The notes: generated by a model from the sequence alone, not told the origin. A stretch of 47,180 nt of DNA from Porphyrobacter sp. TH134 (GCF_002855495.1 NZ_PKRO01000023.1:1-47180); one strand, 5' to 3'; positions 6,638 to 16,387 are shown, counted from the stretch's first letter. A program made the numbers and translations.

Positions 6638-7822
6638 TCACCAGCTGAACATTTGTTCGGCCAGCGTCGCGCTCTGATTGCTTTTCAGCGTCATGGTCAG
6701 GCGCTTGGCCTTCCAGTCGATATCGACCAGCCCGTAATTCTCGATCGGGAAGAACGGCGTGAGGCGCGCCGGATCGGGTTCGCGCGCGGTGCTTTTTTCA
6801 ATGTCGTCACCGAACGCCAGGTTGAGCGAGGAACTGGTCAGCTCCCACATGGTCTCACCCTTGTGCGCGGTCTTGTAGATGCCCGCCGCGTGGCGATCGC
6901 CCGACAGGATCACCAGCCCGCTCGCCTCGCGCGCCGTCAGCAGATCGAGCAGCCGGTTGCGTTCGACCGGCATATTGGTCCAGCCTTCAAACTGGTGCGC
7001 GGTGGTAATGACCTGCGTTGAGGAAACCACGATCCTGAGGTCGGCGGGCTTGGCCAGTTCCTGCTCCAGCCAGGCCCACTGCACCTCGCCCAGCATGGTC
7101 TTGTCGAGGCTTTCGTCCGGCAGATAGCTGCCGAGCGGCGGGCGGTCCTTGGTCCAGGCGGCGCGTTTCAGGTCTGACCGGAAATAGCGCGTATCGAGCA
7201 GGATCACCTGCACCCGCTTGCCTTCCGGCCCGGTGATGCTGCTTTCGTAAACGCCGGGGCGCGAACGGACGGCGTCGGACGAACCCCAGAACGTCTCGAA
7301 CAGAGTCTCGCCCCAGCGGCGGAACGGGAAACCGCCGCCGGCATCGTTCAGGCCGTAATCATGGTCATCCCACGTCGCCATCATCGGGAACCGCGCGCGA
7401 AAACCGGTGAATTCGGGGTGCGAGGCTTGCAGCGCATAGGCCGAACGCAGGCTTTCCAGACCGGCATCGGCGTTCCAGCCATTATCGCCGTACACATTGT
7501 CGCCGATCATCAGAAACAGCTGCGGATTGGCCGAAGCGATCTGCGCCCACATATGCTGGGGCGCGCTCTGGTGGTTGCAGCTGCCAAAGGCAATCCGCGT
7601 CAGCGTGGTCGCCGGGGACAGCGCCGGGTTGGGCCCGGCCACCGGCATCTCCACCTGCTGGCGCAGCGCCTCGTAATAGGGGGCAAGCAACTGATCGGGG
7701 GTGACGCTGACCGGCACCGGCGCGGTGTTGACCGGCGCGGGCTCATCATCATGGGCCATGATGGGCGCGGCCATCAGACCGGCAGTGGCAAGGGCAGTGG
7801 CGGCAAGCAGGATGCGGCGCAT
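6638..7822 (-). CDS. PhoD-like alkaline phosphatase/phosphodiesterase family protein
   Basis: The 394-residue protein begins with a signal peptide (MRRILLAATALATAGLMAAPIMA). Its catalytic domain carries metallophosphoesterase-like motifs of the PhoD/DUF7800 group: IAFGSCNHQ, MIGDNVYGDNG, ATWDDHDYGLND and VILSGDRHAAG. The D-N-Y, DDHDYG and GDRH elements are the expected metal ligands, so the enzyme probably acts on phosphate esters in the periplasm. It ends just before parS-1. The substrate is not defined by sequence. Confidence 0.9.
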   Translation of the reverse strand: MRRILLAATALATAGLMAAPIMAHDDEPAPVNTAPVPVSVTPDQLLAPYYEALRQQVEMPVAGPNPALSPATTLTRIAFGSCNHQSAPQHMWAQIASANPQLFLMIGDNVYGDNGWNADAGLESLRSAYALQASHPEFTGFRARFPMMATWDDHDYGLNDAGGGFPFRRWGETLFETFWGSSDAVRSRPGVYESSITGPEGKRVQVILLDTRYFRSDLKRAAWTKDRPPLGSYLPDESLDKTMLGEVQWAWLEQELAKPADLRIVVSSTQVITTAHQFEGWTNMPVERNRLLDLLTAREASGLVILSGDRHAAGIYKTAHKGETMWELTSSSLNLAFGDDIEKSTAREPDPARLTPFFPIENYGLVDIDWKAKRLTMTLKSNQSATLAEQMFSW

Positions 7823-7900
7823 GGGGAAGCTCCTTGGGGGGACGAATGGGGATCTATTGCCCCTGCTCCGTGACAGAAGCGTGGCAGCAGGAAAAGAGGC

Positions 7901-9013
7901 TTAGAGCGGCGCCAGCGTGCTGAAATCGGTCAGGCCCGCATCGCGCAAGCCCCGCCAAACATTGCGCGCCTGCACCGTTTCAGCCACGTCATGCACGCGC
8001 AGCAGATGGACGCCGGCCTCCATCCCCTTGATCGCCAGCGCGATGGAACCGGCAAGGCGCTGACCCGCAGCTTCCTCAGCTGACAGCGCCCCGATCATCC
8101 GCTTGCGGCTTGCCCCCAGCATCAGCGGGCTGCCCAGCGCGTGAAACAGCGGCAGCGCATTCATTAGCGCGAGGTTATCCGCCAGCGATTTGCCAAAGCC
8201 GATGCCCGGATCAAGGATGATGCGATCCTCGGCAACCCCTGATGCCACAGCCTTGGCGCGGGCGGCCTTGAGGAAATCGAAGACATCGCTGACCACATCG
8301 GCATAGGCCGCGCCCTTGTGCAAGTCCTCGCCCGCGCCCGGCGCATGCATCAGCACCACGGGGCACCCGCTGGCCGCCACCACTTCGATGCTGCGCGGAT
8401 CATAGCGCAGCGCCGACACGTCGTTTGCGATATGCGCGCCCGCAGCCAGCGCTGCTGACAGCACGCCCGCACGCCGGGTGTCGACGCTGATGGCGGCCCC
8501 CATGCTGGCGCAGTATTCCACCGCCGGAACCACGCGGGCGATTTCCTCGTCCTCGAAAGTGGCCGCAGCGCCCGGACGGGTGCTTTCCCCGCCGATGTCG
8601 ATGATCGCCGCGCCCGCTTCCAGCATGGCGGCGGCGTGGGCACGGCCCGCGTCAGCGGTGTCATGCAGGCCGCCGTCCGAAAAGCTGTCCGGCGTGACGT
8701 TGAGGATGCCCATGATCTGGGGCTGGTCCAGCCGGACGGTGCGGCTGCCAAGGTGCAGGGGTGCGTGGGCTTTCCTGAGGTTCGCCCATTGCGCTGCGGC
8801 ATCATCCGCCAGCGAACCTGCCAGCCGTGCAAGCGCCGCCTCGATCTCTTTGGGCGTGCCGACAAACCGATCCGCCACCGCGCGCCCATCGCGCAGCACC
8901 AGCGCAAATTCGCGGGCATAGGCCATTGATCCGCCAAGCCTGACCGCATCGCCCTCCACCATTTGCGGGCCGGAAACAAAGGTGATGGGATGAATGTAAA
9001 CGCTGTCAGCCAT
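7901..9013 (-). CDS. folP: Dihydropteroate synthase
   Basis: FolP joins 6-hydroxymethyl-dihydropterin pyrophosphate with p-aminobenzoate in folate synthesis. The family motifs are clear: IMGILNVTPDSFSDGG, GAAIIDIGGESTRPGA, ISVDTRR, ANDVSALR, VLMHAPG, DPGIGFGKS and GASRKRMIG. The protein is 370 residues, longer than the ~280 of the enterobacterial enzyme because of about 100 extra N-terminal residues before the barrel. ATG 9013 (MADSVYIHP) is chosen; the longer open frame to 9082 translates the terminator of the next gene. It stands alone on the minus strand. Confidence 0.95.
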   Translation of the reverse strand: MADSVYIHPITFVSGPQMVEGDAVRLGGSMAYAREFALVLRDGRAVADRFVGTPKEIEAALARLAGSLADDAAAQWANLRKAHAPLHLGSRTVRLDQPQIMGILNVTPDSFSDGGLHDTADAGRAHAAAMLEAGAAIIDIGGESTRPGAAATFEDEEIARVVPAVEYCASMGAAISVDTRRAGVLSAALAAGAHIANDVSALRYDPRSIEVVAASGCPVVLMHAPGAGEDLHKGAAYADVVSDVFDFLKAARAKAVASGVAEDRIILDPGIGFGKSLADNLALMNALPLFHALGSPLMLGASRKRMIGALSAEEAAGQRLAGSIALAIKGMEAGVHLLRVHDVAETVQARNVWRGLRDAGLTDFSTLAPL

Positions 9014-9082
9014 GCTGCGGGGCTTACGCGGGCAGCGGCCCGGCGCAAAGCCCGCGTTGCGGCGCTGCCAACAGTCGCGCAC

Positions 9083-9118
9083 GAAAAAGGCCGCGCCCCA
9101 TGCGGGGGGCGCGGCCTT
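9083..9118 (-). terminator. Rho-independent terminator of the beta-barrel gene
   Basis: On the minus strand a 13-bp GC-rich stem (AAGGCCGCGCCCC with its complement) and a short loop are followed at once by TTTTT (9083-9087). It lies 24 bases after the stop codon of the gene ending at 9142 and before folP, so it separates the two units. Confidence 0.88.
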
Positions 9119-9141
9119 GTGAGCCTGTGGCCCGGCGCGGA

Positions 9142-9930
9142 TTACCCGCCGAACTTGACGCGCACGCCCGCCGTCAGCAGCGACTGGCCGGTCTCCACAC
9201 CCAGCGTCGCCGGCAGCAGATTAAGCGGCACTTCGGCGGTATCGGTGCGGTCGCGCCAGGTGTACTGGCCGAAGACCTCGGCAGTGTCCGACAGCGCGAA
9301 GCTGGCCCCTGCCATCAGCTGATAGGCAAGCCCGCCATCATTTTCATCGGCAACATCCACGCCCGAGGGTCGATACTTGATGTCGGCCCACTGGTAGCCA
9401 AGGCCCGCCCCGACAAAGGGCTTGAAGCCCGAACCGGTGTTGATGTCGTAAAAGACGTTCCCGAACAGGCCGTAATTGGCGACGCGGCCCTGCCCGTCGT
9501 CGAGCACCGCGCCGACCGTGGGGTTGGCCGCTGCCGGTTCGCCGCGGGTGAGGACGGCGACATCGGCATTGTCGATATTGGTGCCGCCGACCGTCAGACC
9601 GGAATGGCGATCAATGCCGTAGCGGGTGTATGATCCCTCCAGTTCAAGCCGGACGCCGTTGTCGAAGGCATAACCGACCTGCCCGTTGATGGCATAGCCG
9701 GTGTCGAATTCGGTCTTCCAGCCGACCGAGGTGTCCGCCGGGATCGCGGCGAAATCGTCAGTCGCGGGAACAGCGGTATCAAAGGCCCCGCTGTTGTTGC
9801 TGTCGCCGGGCAGCGAAACGCCCCCGCTCAGCCCGATATAGGGTCCTTCGGCCTGCACAGCAGCGGCGGAGGCAGCGGCAATGGCAGCTGCGCTGACGGC
9901 GATCAGGCGGAACCTTCGGATGTTGTTCAT
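9142..9930 (-). CDS. Outer-membrane beta-barrel protein (opacity/OmpA-like)
   Basis: The 262-residue protein has a signal peptide ending AAAVQA, then a mature start EGPYIGLSGGVSLPGD typical of small outer-membrane barrels. Alternating strands follow (GYAINGQVGYAFDNGVRLELEGSY, FKPFVGAGLGYQW, YQLMAGASFALSDTAEVFGQY). It ends in VRVKFGG; the barrel's usual terminal aromatic is followed here by two glycines. A clear terminator follows. Function as a porin, adhesin or structural barrel is not determined. Confidence 0.85.
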   Translation of the reverse strand: MNNIRRFRLIAVSAAAIAAASAAAVQAEGPYIGLSGGVSLPGDSNNSGAFDTAVPATDDFAAIPADTSVGWKTEFDTGYAINGQVGYAFDNGVRLELEGSYTRYGIDRHSGLTVGGTNIDNADVAVLTRGEPAAANPTVGAVLDDGQGRVANYGLFGNVFYDINTGSGFKPFVGAGLGYQWADIKYRPSGVDVADENDGGLAYQLMAGASFALSDTAEVFGQYTWRDRTDTAEVPLNLLPATLGVETGQSLLTAGVRVKFGG

Positions 9931-10099
9931 GATGTTTCCTCTTGCGTGGTGCGCCCGCCATAGGGGTTGGCGGCGCGCCAGTGCTACGCTTGAGGACCGG
10001 ATGGGTTGTCGCCGGATGCGACGACTTGTGCCTCAGTCGCGGCTACCTGCAAACAGGCGAAGCTGTTCATATTGCAGCAATGTTTTACCCAAAGCGGCG

Positions 10100-11284
<1,185 letters not shown>

Positions 11285-11293
11285 TTATCCACA
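11285..11293 (+). promoter_or_regulatory. Consensus DnaA box upstream of ccrM
   Basis: TTATCCACA is an exact match to the strong DnaA-box consensus. It lies 31 bases upstream of the chosen ccrM GTG, directly next to the alternative ATG and 6 bases from the first of two GANTC sites. I noticed no other perfect copy. Binding by DnaA is inference. Confidence 0.6.
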
Positions 11294-11298
11294 GGCAT

Positions 11299-11450
11299 GA
11301 GTCTTTGAAGAGTCGGCGTCAAGCGACTAATTTTTCAACGCTTGTCCGCGGCGATCTGGCAGCGTGCGGAACGAAACGAGTCCGCCACAAGATGTAGAGT
11401 CCGGCGCGCAGCGCAGGACTCCAGATGCAGGGGTGTGGCGGGGAGGACTC
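11299..11450. promoter_or_regulatory. GANTC cluster and ccrM promoter region
   Basis: Six GANTC sites occur at 11299, 11310, 11378, 11397, 11417 and 11446. On the minus strand a TTGACG -35-like hexamer (11322-11317) is followed by the first two sites within the next 20 bases. That arrangement is known from GcrA/CcrM-controlled promoters. The other four sites sit in an imperfect inverted repeat (11378-11450). No coding is seen between 11285 and 11464. Confidence 0.5.
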
Positions 11451-11464
11451 ACATCTGGCTTATC

Positions 11465-11546
11465 CGTCACCCCAGCGAACGCTGGGGCCTATGGCCGCAA
11501 GCGTCGCACTTCGCCGCTCTAGGCCCCAGCTTTCGCTGGAATGACG
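11465..11546. repeat. REP-like palindrome, family A copy 1
   Basis: The arms are CGTCACCCCAGCGAACGCTG and its near complement, extending through GGGGCCTA, with about 28 bases between them. It differs from copy 2 at 41948-42028 by a few arm mismatches. It lies just beyond the 3' end of rnhB, so it may act as a transcript end or boundary. Confidence 0.85.
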
Positions 11547-11564
11547 TTAGGGGCTGATGGTCGC

Positions 11565-12200
11565 CTAAATCAGCGACAATTGCGCCACGGGCGCAAAGCT
11601 GCGGCGGTGCAAGGGGGTCGCGCCGTGCACCCGCAGCGCTTCCATGTGCTCCGCGGTGCCGTAGCCCTTATTGCGTTCCCACCCATAGTGCGGGTGCGCA
11701 GCGGCGGCTTCCAGCATCATCCGGTCGCGCCATTCCTTGGCGATGATCGAGGCGGCCGAAATGCACGGCTCGGTCCCGTCGCCGCCCACGATCGCGCGGG
11801 CGGGCCACCGCCACTCGGCGCAGCGCCCTTGCGGGGTCATGTTGCCATCGATCAGCACAATGTCCGGCGCTGCCCCCAGCGCCCCCGCCAAGGCATCGGC
11901 CAGGCTGGCGACCGCGCGGGTCATGGCCAGCATGGTCGCCATGAAGATATTGACCCGGTCGATCTCCTCGGGCTCGACCACCGCCACCGCCCAGCCGCAG
12001 CTCGCCCGGATCGCGGGGTCGAGCACAGCGCGCCGCTTTGCCGAAAGGCGCTTGGAATCATCGAGCCCCGCAGGTATCGCCTCCCCCAGAACCACCGCCG
12101 CGGCCACCACCGGCCCGGCCAACGGACCGCGGCCAGCTTCGTCAACCCCGATGACGACCGTCTTGCCTGCGTGCCTGAAACCCGGAGTGACCCCTAGCAT
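11565..12200 (-). CDS. rnhB: Ribonuclease HII
   Basis: RNase HII cleaves RNA in RNA/DNA hybrids and single misincorporated ribonucleotides. The 211-residue protein has VIGVDEAGRGPLAGPVVAAAV with the first catalytic Asp-Glu pair, DDSKRLSAKRR, IDGN with a catalytic Asp, and ASIIAKEWRD with the metal-binding Asp. The start is ATG 12200; the longer open frame (to 12449) is antisense to the next gene. The start codon shares two bases with the start codon of the divergent dehydrogenase gene (CATG at 12198-12201), leaving no intergenic promoter space. Confidence 0.94.
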   Translation of the reverse strand: MLGVTPGFRHAGKTVVIGVDEAGRGPLAGPVVAAAVVLGEAIPAGLDDSKRLSAKRRAVLDPAIRASCGWAVAVVEPEEIDRVNIFMATMLAMTRAVASLADALAGALGAAPDIVLIDGNMTPQGRCAEWRWPARAIVGGDGTEPCISAASIIAKEWRDRMMLEAAAAHPHYGWERNKGYGTAEHMEALRVHGATPLHRRSFAPVAQLSLI

Positions 12201-13362
12201 GATCCGTTCTGCCCGATTGTTCGCTGCTCTTTCCGTCTCCGCGCTGGCGCTGGCAAGCTGCGCCAATGCCGAAGGTGGGGAAACCGCCCCGCCCGCTGCG
12301 GCATCGACCATGCCGTTTGCGGCCGAAAAGGTCGCCGTTTTCAATGAGCCTTGGGCCATCGCCTTTGCTCCGGGCACAGGGGTGCTGTTCGTCACCGAAA
12401 AGGCTGGCACCATCAAGGTTGTCGATACGGCCACCGGTTCGGTCGGCACTGTCAGCGGAGCGCCGACGGTTGATTTCGGTGGTCAGGGCGGTCTGGGCGA
12501 TGTCGCCTTCCTGCCCGCTGAAGCCTCGGCCACGCTGGGCCGCCGCACGATCTATCTGAGCTGGGCCGAAGCCGGCGAAGCCGACACGCGCGGGGCTGTG
12601 GTCGGCAAGGGAACGCTGGTGTGCAGCGCAACCACCACCTGCGCCATCGAAGGCCTGAACGTGATCTGGCGCCAGACCCCCAAGGTCACCGGGCGCGGGC
12701 ATTATTCGCACCGCATCACCTTTTCGCCGGACGGCAAGTATCTCTACGTCGCCAGCGGCGAGCGGCAGAAGATGCAGCCTGCGCAGGATACCACCAACAC
12801 GCTCGGCACGATCGTGCGCCTCAACCTGGATGGGACGCCCGCCGCCGGTAACCCGATGGCGGACAAGGGCGGGGTCACCGCCGAAATCTGGTCCTATGGC
12901 CATCGCAACATCCTTGGCATGGACTGGGACGCTGAGGGACGCCTGTGGGAAGTAGAGCATGGCCCGGCCGGCGGCGACGAGCTCAATCTGGTCAAACCCG
13001 CTGCCAATTATGGCTGGCCGGTCCGGTCCAATGGCGACCATTATAATGGCGACCCGATCCCCGATCACGCCGCCGATGATGGCTTTGCCCAGCCCGCGAC
13101 CAGCTGGAACCCGGTGATCGCGCCCGGTGACATGCTGATCTACAGCGGCGACATGTTCCCGACCTGGAAAGGCCATGCGCTGATGGCAGGGCTCGCCAGT
13201 CAGGCCATCGTCGATGTCGCAATCGACGGCGAAACAGCGCGCGAAGTCACCCGCCACGAATTCGACCGGCGCCTGCGCTCGATCGCGCAGGGCCCTGACG
13301 GCGCGCTGTGGGTAGCCGAGGACGGCGAAGACGCCAATCTGCTGAAACTCACTGCCCGCTGA
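12199..13362 (+). CDS. PQQ-dependent sugar dehydrogenase-like lipoprotein
   Basis: The protein is 387 residues with a lipoprotein signal: MIRSARLFAALSVSALALAS and then Cys21. The six-bladed GDH/YliI-type propeller shows FNEPWAIAFAPG, LFVTEKAGTIKVVD, GGQGGLGDVAFLP, the catalytic-histidine region GRGHYSHRITFSPDGKYLYV, WSYGHRNILGMDWD, EHGPAGGDELNLV and NYGWPV. Soluble aldose dehydrogenases of this family oxidise sugars in the periplasm with PQQ. The start has a good SD (GGAGTGA). It overlaps the GNAT gene at ATGA and is divergent from rnhB with overlapping starts. Cofactor use is inferred from the family. Confidence 0.9.
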   Translation: MIRSARLFAALSVSALALASCANAEGGETAPPAAASTMPFAAEKVAVFNEPWAIAFAPGTGVLFVTEKAGTIKVVDTATGSVGTVSGAPTVDFGGQGGLGDVAFLPAEASATLGRRTIYLSWAEAGEADTRGAVVGKGTLVCSATTTCAIEGLNVIWRQTPKVTGRGHYSHRITFSPDGKYLYVASGERQKMQPAQDTTNTLGTIVRLNLDGTPAAGNPMADKGGVTAEIWSYGHRNILGMDWDAEGRLWEVEHGPAGGDELNLVKPAANYGWPVRSNGDHYNGDPIPDHAADDGFAQPATSWNPVIAPGDMLIYSGDMFPTWKGHALMAGLASQAIVDVAIDGETAREVTRHEFDRRLRSIAQGPDGALWVAEDGEDANLLKLTAR

Positions 13363-13895
13363 TGGCCAGCACCACTGCCACGCTGATCCCGCTCGAAGCG
13401 GTCGATCCTGCTATGGTCGAAGCGGTGCTGGACCGGGCTTTCGGCCCCGACCGCCACGCGCGCACGGCCTACCGGATCCGGGAAGGCATGCCGTGGCTGC
13501 CGGGCCTCAGCCTTGCTGCGCTCGACGAGGATGACATGCTGGTCGGCACGATCCAGTGCTGGCCGATCGGCTTGCAGACCAAGCAGGGTCAGGTGCCGCT
13601 CGTAATGGTCGGGCCGGTCGCGGTCGTGCCCGAACGGCAGGGCGAAGGCTTTGGCGTCGGCCTGATGAGCGCGATGATTGCGGAGGATGCGCGGCTCGCG
13701 GCTTCGGGCGGGCGGGCGCTGCCCCAGGTGTTGATCGGCGATGCGGAATATTACGGACGCTGGGGCTTTTCCGCGGCGCTGACAGGCGGCTGGCGCTGCC
13801 CCGGCCCCTATGAACAGCATCGCCTGCTGGCGCGCGGCACCGCCCTTGCCGCGATGCCCGCCGAGGGGATGCTGGGGCCGTGGCTTGTTGCGTGA
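13362..13895 (+). CDS. GNAT-family N-acetyltransferase (YhbS-like)
   Basis: The 177-residue protein has the GNAT core. The strand VMVGPVAVVPERQGEGFGVGLM holds the acetyl-CoA pyrophosphate loop (Q/R-x-x-G-x-G/A variant), and LIGDAEYYGRWGF is typical of the YhbS/PA-like subgroup. The start ATG overlaps the stop of the dehydrogenase gene (ATGA), so the two are translationally coupled. The acceptor is unknown. A hairpin follows directly at the stop. Confidence 0.85.
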   Translation: MASTTATLIPLEAVDPAMVEAVLDRAFGPDRHARTAYRIREGMPWLPGLSLAALDEDDMLVGTIQCWPIGLQTKQGQVPLVMVGPVAVVPERQGEGFGVGLMSAMIAEDARLAASGGRALPQVLIGDAEYYGRWGFSAALTGGWRCPGPYEQHRLLARGTALAAMPAEGMLGPWLVA

Positions 13896-13920
13896 TCACG
13901 CGCCGTAAGGCCGCGTGATC
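13894..13920 (+). terminator. Hairpin at the end of the dehydrogenase-GNAT pair
   Basis: GATCACGCG and CGCGTGATC form a perfect 9-bp stem around a 9-base loop, starting at the stop codon of the GNAT gene. No T-tract follows, so a terminator role is likely only in a loose sense. The rest of 13921-14050 shows no gene. Confidence 0.45.
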
Positions 13921-14050
13921 TCCTCGCTCCCGCGGCCTCACGGCCGCATCGCTGCGGGCGGCCGGTCGGCCTTGCGATTTGCCTGCGGCAAACCGAACCG
14001 GCGCTTAAGCTCTTCACCTTCCCTCCCGCATCTGGCATCCCGTTGAAACC

Positions 14051-14605
14051 ATGCCCTACGAACCGCCCCCATACCTTGCCAGCCTGACCCTTGCCGAAAT
14101 CGCGGCGCTGGTGGCTGACCGCAAGCTCCCCCCGGTGGAAGGCTGGGCTCCGCAGATCATCGGCGAAAGTCACATGGTGATCGCCGCCGACGGCACATGG
14201 TTTCACGAAGGCGGCGTGATCCGGCGCGAGGCGATGGTGCGGGCCTTTGCGGGCCTGCTGACGCGGGACGATGCAGGCCATCACTGGCTTGTCACCCCGT
14301 TCGAGAAACTCGCCATCGAAGTGGAAGACGCAGCCTTTATCGCCACCGATTGCGTTCGCGCCGATGATGCGCTGGTGTTCCGGCTCAACACCGATGACAT
14401 CGTGATCGCCGGGCCAGACCACGCGCTACGCGCTGCTGGCACCGCCGAAGAGCCTGCCGCCTACCTCCATGTCCGGCGCGGGTGCGAGGCGCGATTGAAC
14501 CGGTCGACCTGGGCGCAGCTCGCTGACATCGCGCTGGCCGAAGGGGCCGAGGCCAACGGCTGGCAGATCACCAGTCAGGGCAAGGCTTTTCGCCTGCTGC
14601 CATGA
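14051..14605 (+). CDS. DUF1285 domain-containing protein
   Basis: This 184-residue cytoplasmic protein has the DUF1285 layout: an N-terminal PPVEGWAP segment, IAADGTWFHEGGVIRREAMVRAFAGLLTRD, WLVTPFEKLAIEVEDAAFIA and a small second barrel near the end. The family has known folds but no assigned reaction. It heads a tight set, with its stop overlapping the Nudix start (ATGA), which in turn overlaps the CCA-adding enzyme gene. This order is commonly conserved and suggests co-regulation; a nucleotide-related role is only a guess. Confidence 0.88.
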   Translation: MPYEPPPYLASLTLAEIAALVADRKLPPVEGWAPQIIGESHMVIAADGTWFHEGGVIRREAMVRAFAGLLTRDDAGHHWLVTPFEKLAIEVEDAAFIATDCVRADDALVFRLNTDDIVIAGPDHALRAAGTAEEPAAYLHVRRGCEARLNRSTWAQLADIALAEGAEANGWQITSQGKAFRLLP

Positions 14606-15210
14606 GCCTTTACGACCACCTCGCCGCTGCCTTTGCGCAAGGCCATGCGCGCGATATTCCCGATCTGCTGAGCGACGCGCATTTCGCCCGCGATGGCCGC
14701 GCCACGCCTGCCGCGGTGCTGATCGCGATCACCGATGTGCCGCATGATCCGCAAGTCATCCTGACCCAGCGCCCCCGCGCGATGCGCGATCATCCGGGGC
14801 AAGTCGCCTTTCCCGGCGGCAAGATCGATCCGGGCGAAGACGCCATCACGGCCGCCTTGCGCGAGGCGGAAGAGGAACTGGCCCTGCCCCGCAGCGCGGT
14901 CCGCGTGATCGGCACCAGCGATGTCTACCATACCGGCACCGGCTTTCTGGTGACCCCGGTGATCGGCGTTGTCCCACAGGGGTTGCCACTGGTTCCCAGC
15001 CCGACCGAAGTGGAAGCATGGTTTGAAGCGCCGCTCCACCTGCTGCTCGATCCGGCCAGCTGGACCACCAACGAGGTGTTCTGGCGCGGGGCGAACCGGC
15101 GCTATCTCGAACTCGAATGGCAGGGGTTCCGCATCTGGGGCGTGACGGCTGCGATCATCGCCAACCTGTCGCGCCGCATCACGCTGGAAGGATTGCGCGA
15201 TGCTGCGTGA
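14602..15210 (+). CDS. Nudix hydrolase, CoA pyrophosphatase type
   Basis: The 202-residue protein has the complete Nudix box starting at GGKIDPGED (72) and ending REAEEELAL (about 88-96). The preceding VILTQRPRAMRDHPGQVAFPGG is the CoA-type (UPF0035, NudL/Pcd1-like) signature. Such enzymes split CoA or its derivatives into 3'-phospho-ADP and phosphopantetheine. It overlaps the upstream gene by 4 bases and the downstream gene by 11, so the three are one translational unit. Confidence 0.92.
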   Translation: MSLYDHLAAAFAQGHARDIPDLLSDAHFARDGRATPAAVLIAITDVPHDPQVILTQRPRAMRDHPGQVAFPGGKIDPGEDAITAALREAEEELALPRSAVRVIGTSDVYHTGTGFLVTPVIGVVPQGLPLVPSPTEVEAWFEAPLHLLLDPASWTTNEVFWRGANRRYLELEWQGFRIWGVTAAIIANLSRRITLEGLRDAA

Positions 15211-16387
15211 TCTGGCCGGTGCCGAATGGCCGCGCCGTGCGGGGCTGGCCGCGCTGGCAGCGGCGCTGGGGGCCGAGAATATCCGCTGGGTCGGCGGGGC
15301 CGTGCGTGACGGGCTGCTGGGCGTTGCCGCCCATGATGTCGATTGCGCCACCACGCTGCGGCCCGAAGACGTGATCGCCGCCTGCAAGCGCGCCGGGCTC
15401 CGCACCGCGCCGACCGGGATCGAGCACGGCACGGTGACCGTCATCCTCAAGGACGGCCCGGTCGAAGTCACCACCCTGCGCCGCGATGTCGCCACCGATG
15501 GCAGGCGCGCCACCATCGCCTTTGCCAGCGACTGGAGCGAGGATGCCGCCCGGCGCGACTTCACTATCAACGCGCTCTATGCCCATCCTGAAACGCTGGC
15601 GATTGCCGACTATTTCGGCGGTCTTGATGATCTTCGCGAAGGCCGGGTGCGCTTCATCGGGGACGCACGCCAGCGGATCGCCGAAGACCACCTGCGCATC
15701 CTGCGCTACTACCGCTTCCAGACCCGGTTCGGCGCCGCGCTGGACGAGGCAGCGGAAACCGCCTGCGCTGACCTTGCCCACACCTTGAAGGGCCTGAGCC
15801 GTGAGCGGATCGCGGCGGAATTGCTGGCGCTGTTGGCGCTGCCAGATCCGCACCCCACCATCGCCCGGATGCGGGAGCGGGGCGTGCTCGGCGTGATCCT
15901 GCCCGAAGCCTGCCCCGCGCAGGTGGCAGCGCTCGCCCGGTTGATTGCCGCCGAAAGCGCGCAGGGCTTTGCACCTGATCCGATCCGGCGGCTGGCCGCG
16001 CTGCTGCCGCCCTCGCCCGATGTCGCCGAAACTGTCGCGGCGCGCCTGCGCCTGTCCAAAGCCCAGCGCACCCGGCTGGTGAATGCGGCCGAACGGACAG
16101 CCCATGATTCCGCCAACGCCAAGGCGCTGGCCTATCGCCTGACCCCCCCGCTGGCGATCGACCGCCTGCTGCTGGAGGGCGCCGATGCCCGTGGGCTGGA
16201 CCGCTGGGCGGTTCCCCAGTTCCCGCTGAAAGGCGGCGCCATTGTCGCGCGCGGAGTGACCGCCGGGCCATCCGTCGCACGTCTGCTGCAAGCCGTCGAA
16301 GCGCGCTGGGTTGGCGAGGGCTTTCCGCAAGGCGAACGAATCGAAGCGCTGCTGGCCGAAGAATTGGCTAAACGGCCCCAGCCTTAA
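15200..16387 (+). CDS. CCA-adding/poly(A)-polymerase family tRNA nucleotidyltransferase
   Basis: The 395-residue protein shows the class II nucleotidyltransferase head: IRWVGGAVRDGLLG, catalytic carboxylates in HDVDCATTL, EHGTVTVIL, and RRDFTINALYA. The neck/body motif DLREGRVRFIGDARQRIAEDHLRILRYYRF follows. It builds or repairs the 3' CCA end of tRNA. The start ATG 15200 lies within the Nudix gene's last codons. The C-terminal region is helical and somewhat variable, as usual. Confidence 0.94.
   Translation: MLRDLAGAEWPRRAGLAALAAALGAENIRWVGGAVRDGLLGVAAHDVDCATTLRPEDVIAACKRAGLRTAPTGIEHGTVTVILKDGPVEVTTLRRDVATDGRRATIAFASDWSEDAARRDFTINALYAHPETLAIADYFGGLDDLREGRVRFIGDARQRIAEDHLRILRYYRFQTRFGAALDEAAETACADLAHTLKGLSRERIAAELLALLALPDPHPTIARMRERGVLGVILPEACPAQVAALARLIAAESAQGFAPDPIRRLAALLPPSPDVAETVAARLRLSKAQRTRLVNAAERTAHDSANAKALAYRLTPPLAIDRLLLEGADARGLDRWAVPQFPLKGGAIVARGVTAGPSVARLLQAVEARWVGEGFPQGERIEALLAEELAKRPQP

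Noticed and set aside
11285..11293. oriC at the DnaA box
   Set aside because: Only one consensus DnaA box was found and there is no AT-rich unwinding segment; it fits a regulatory site better.
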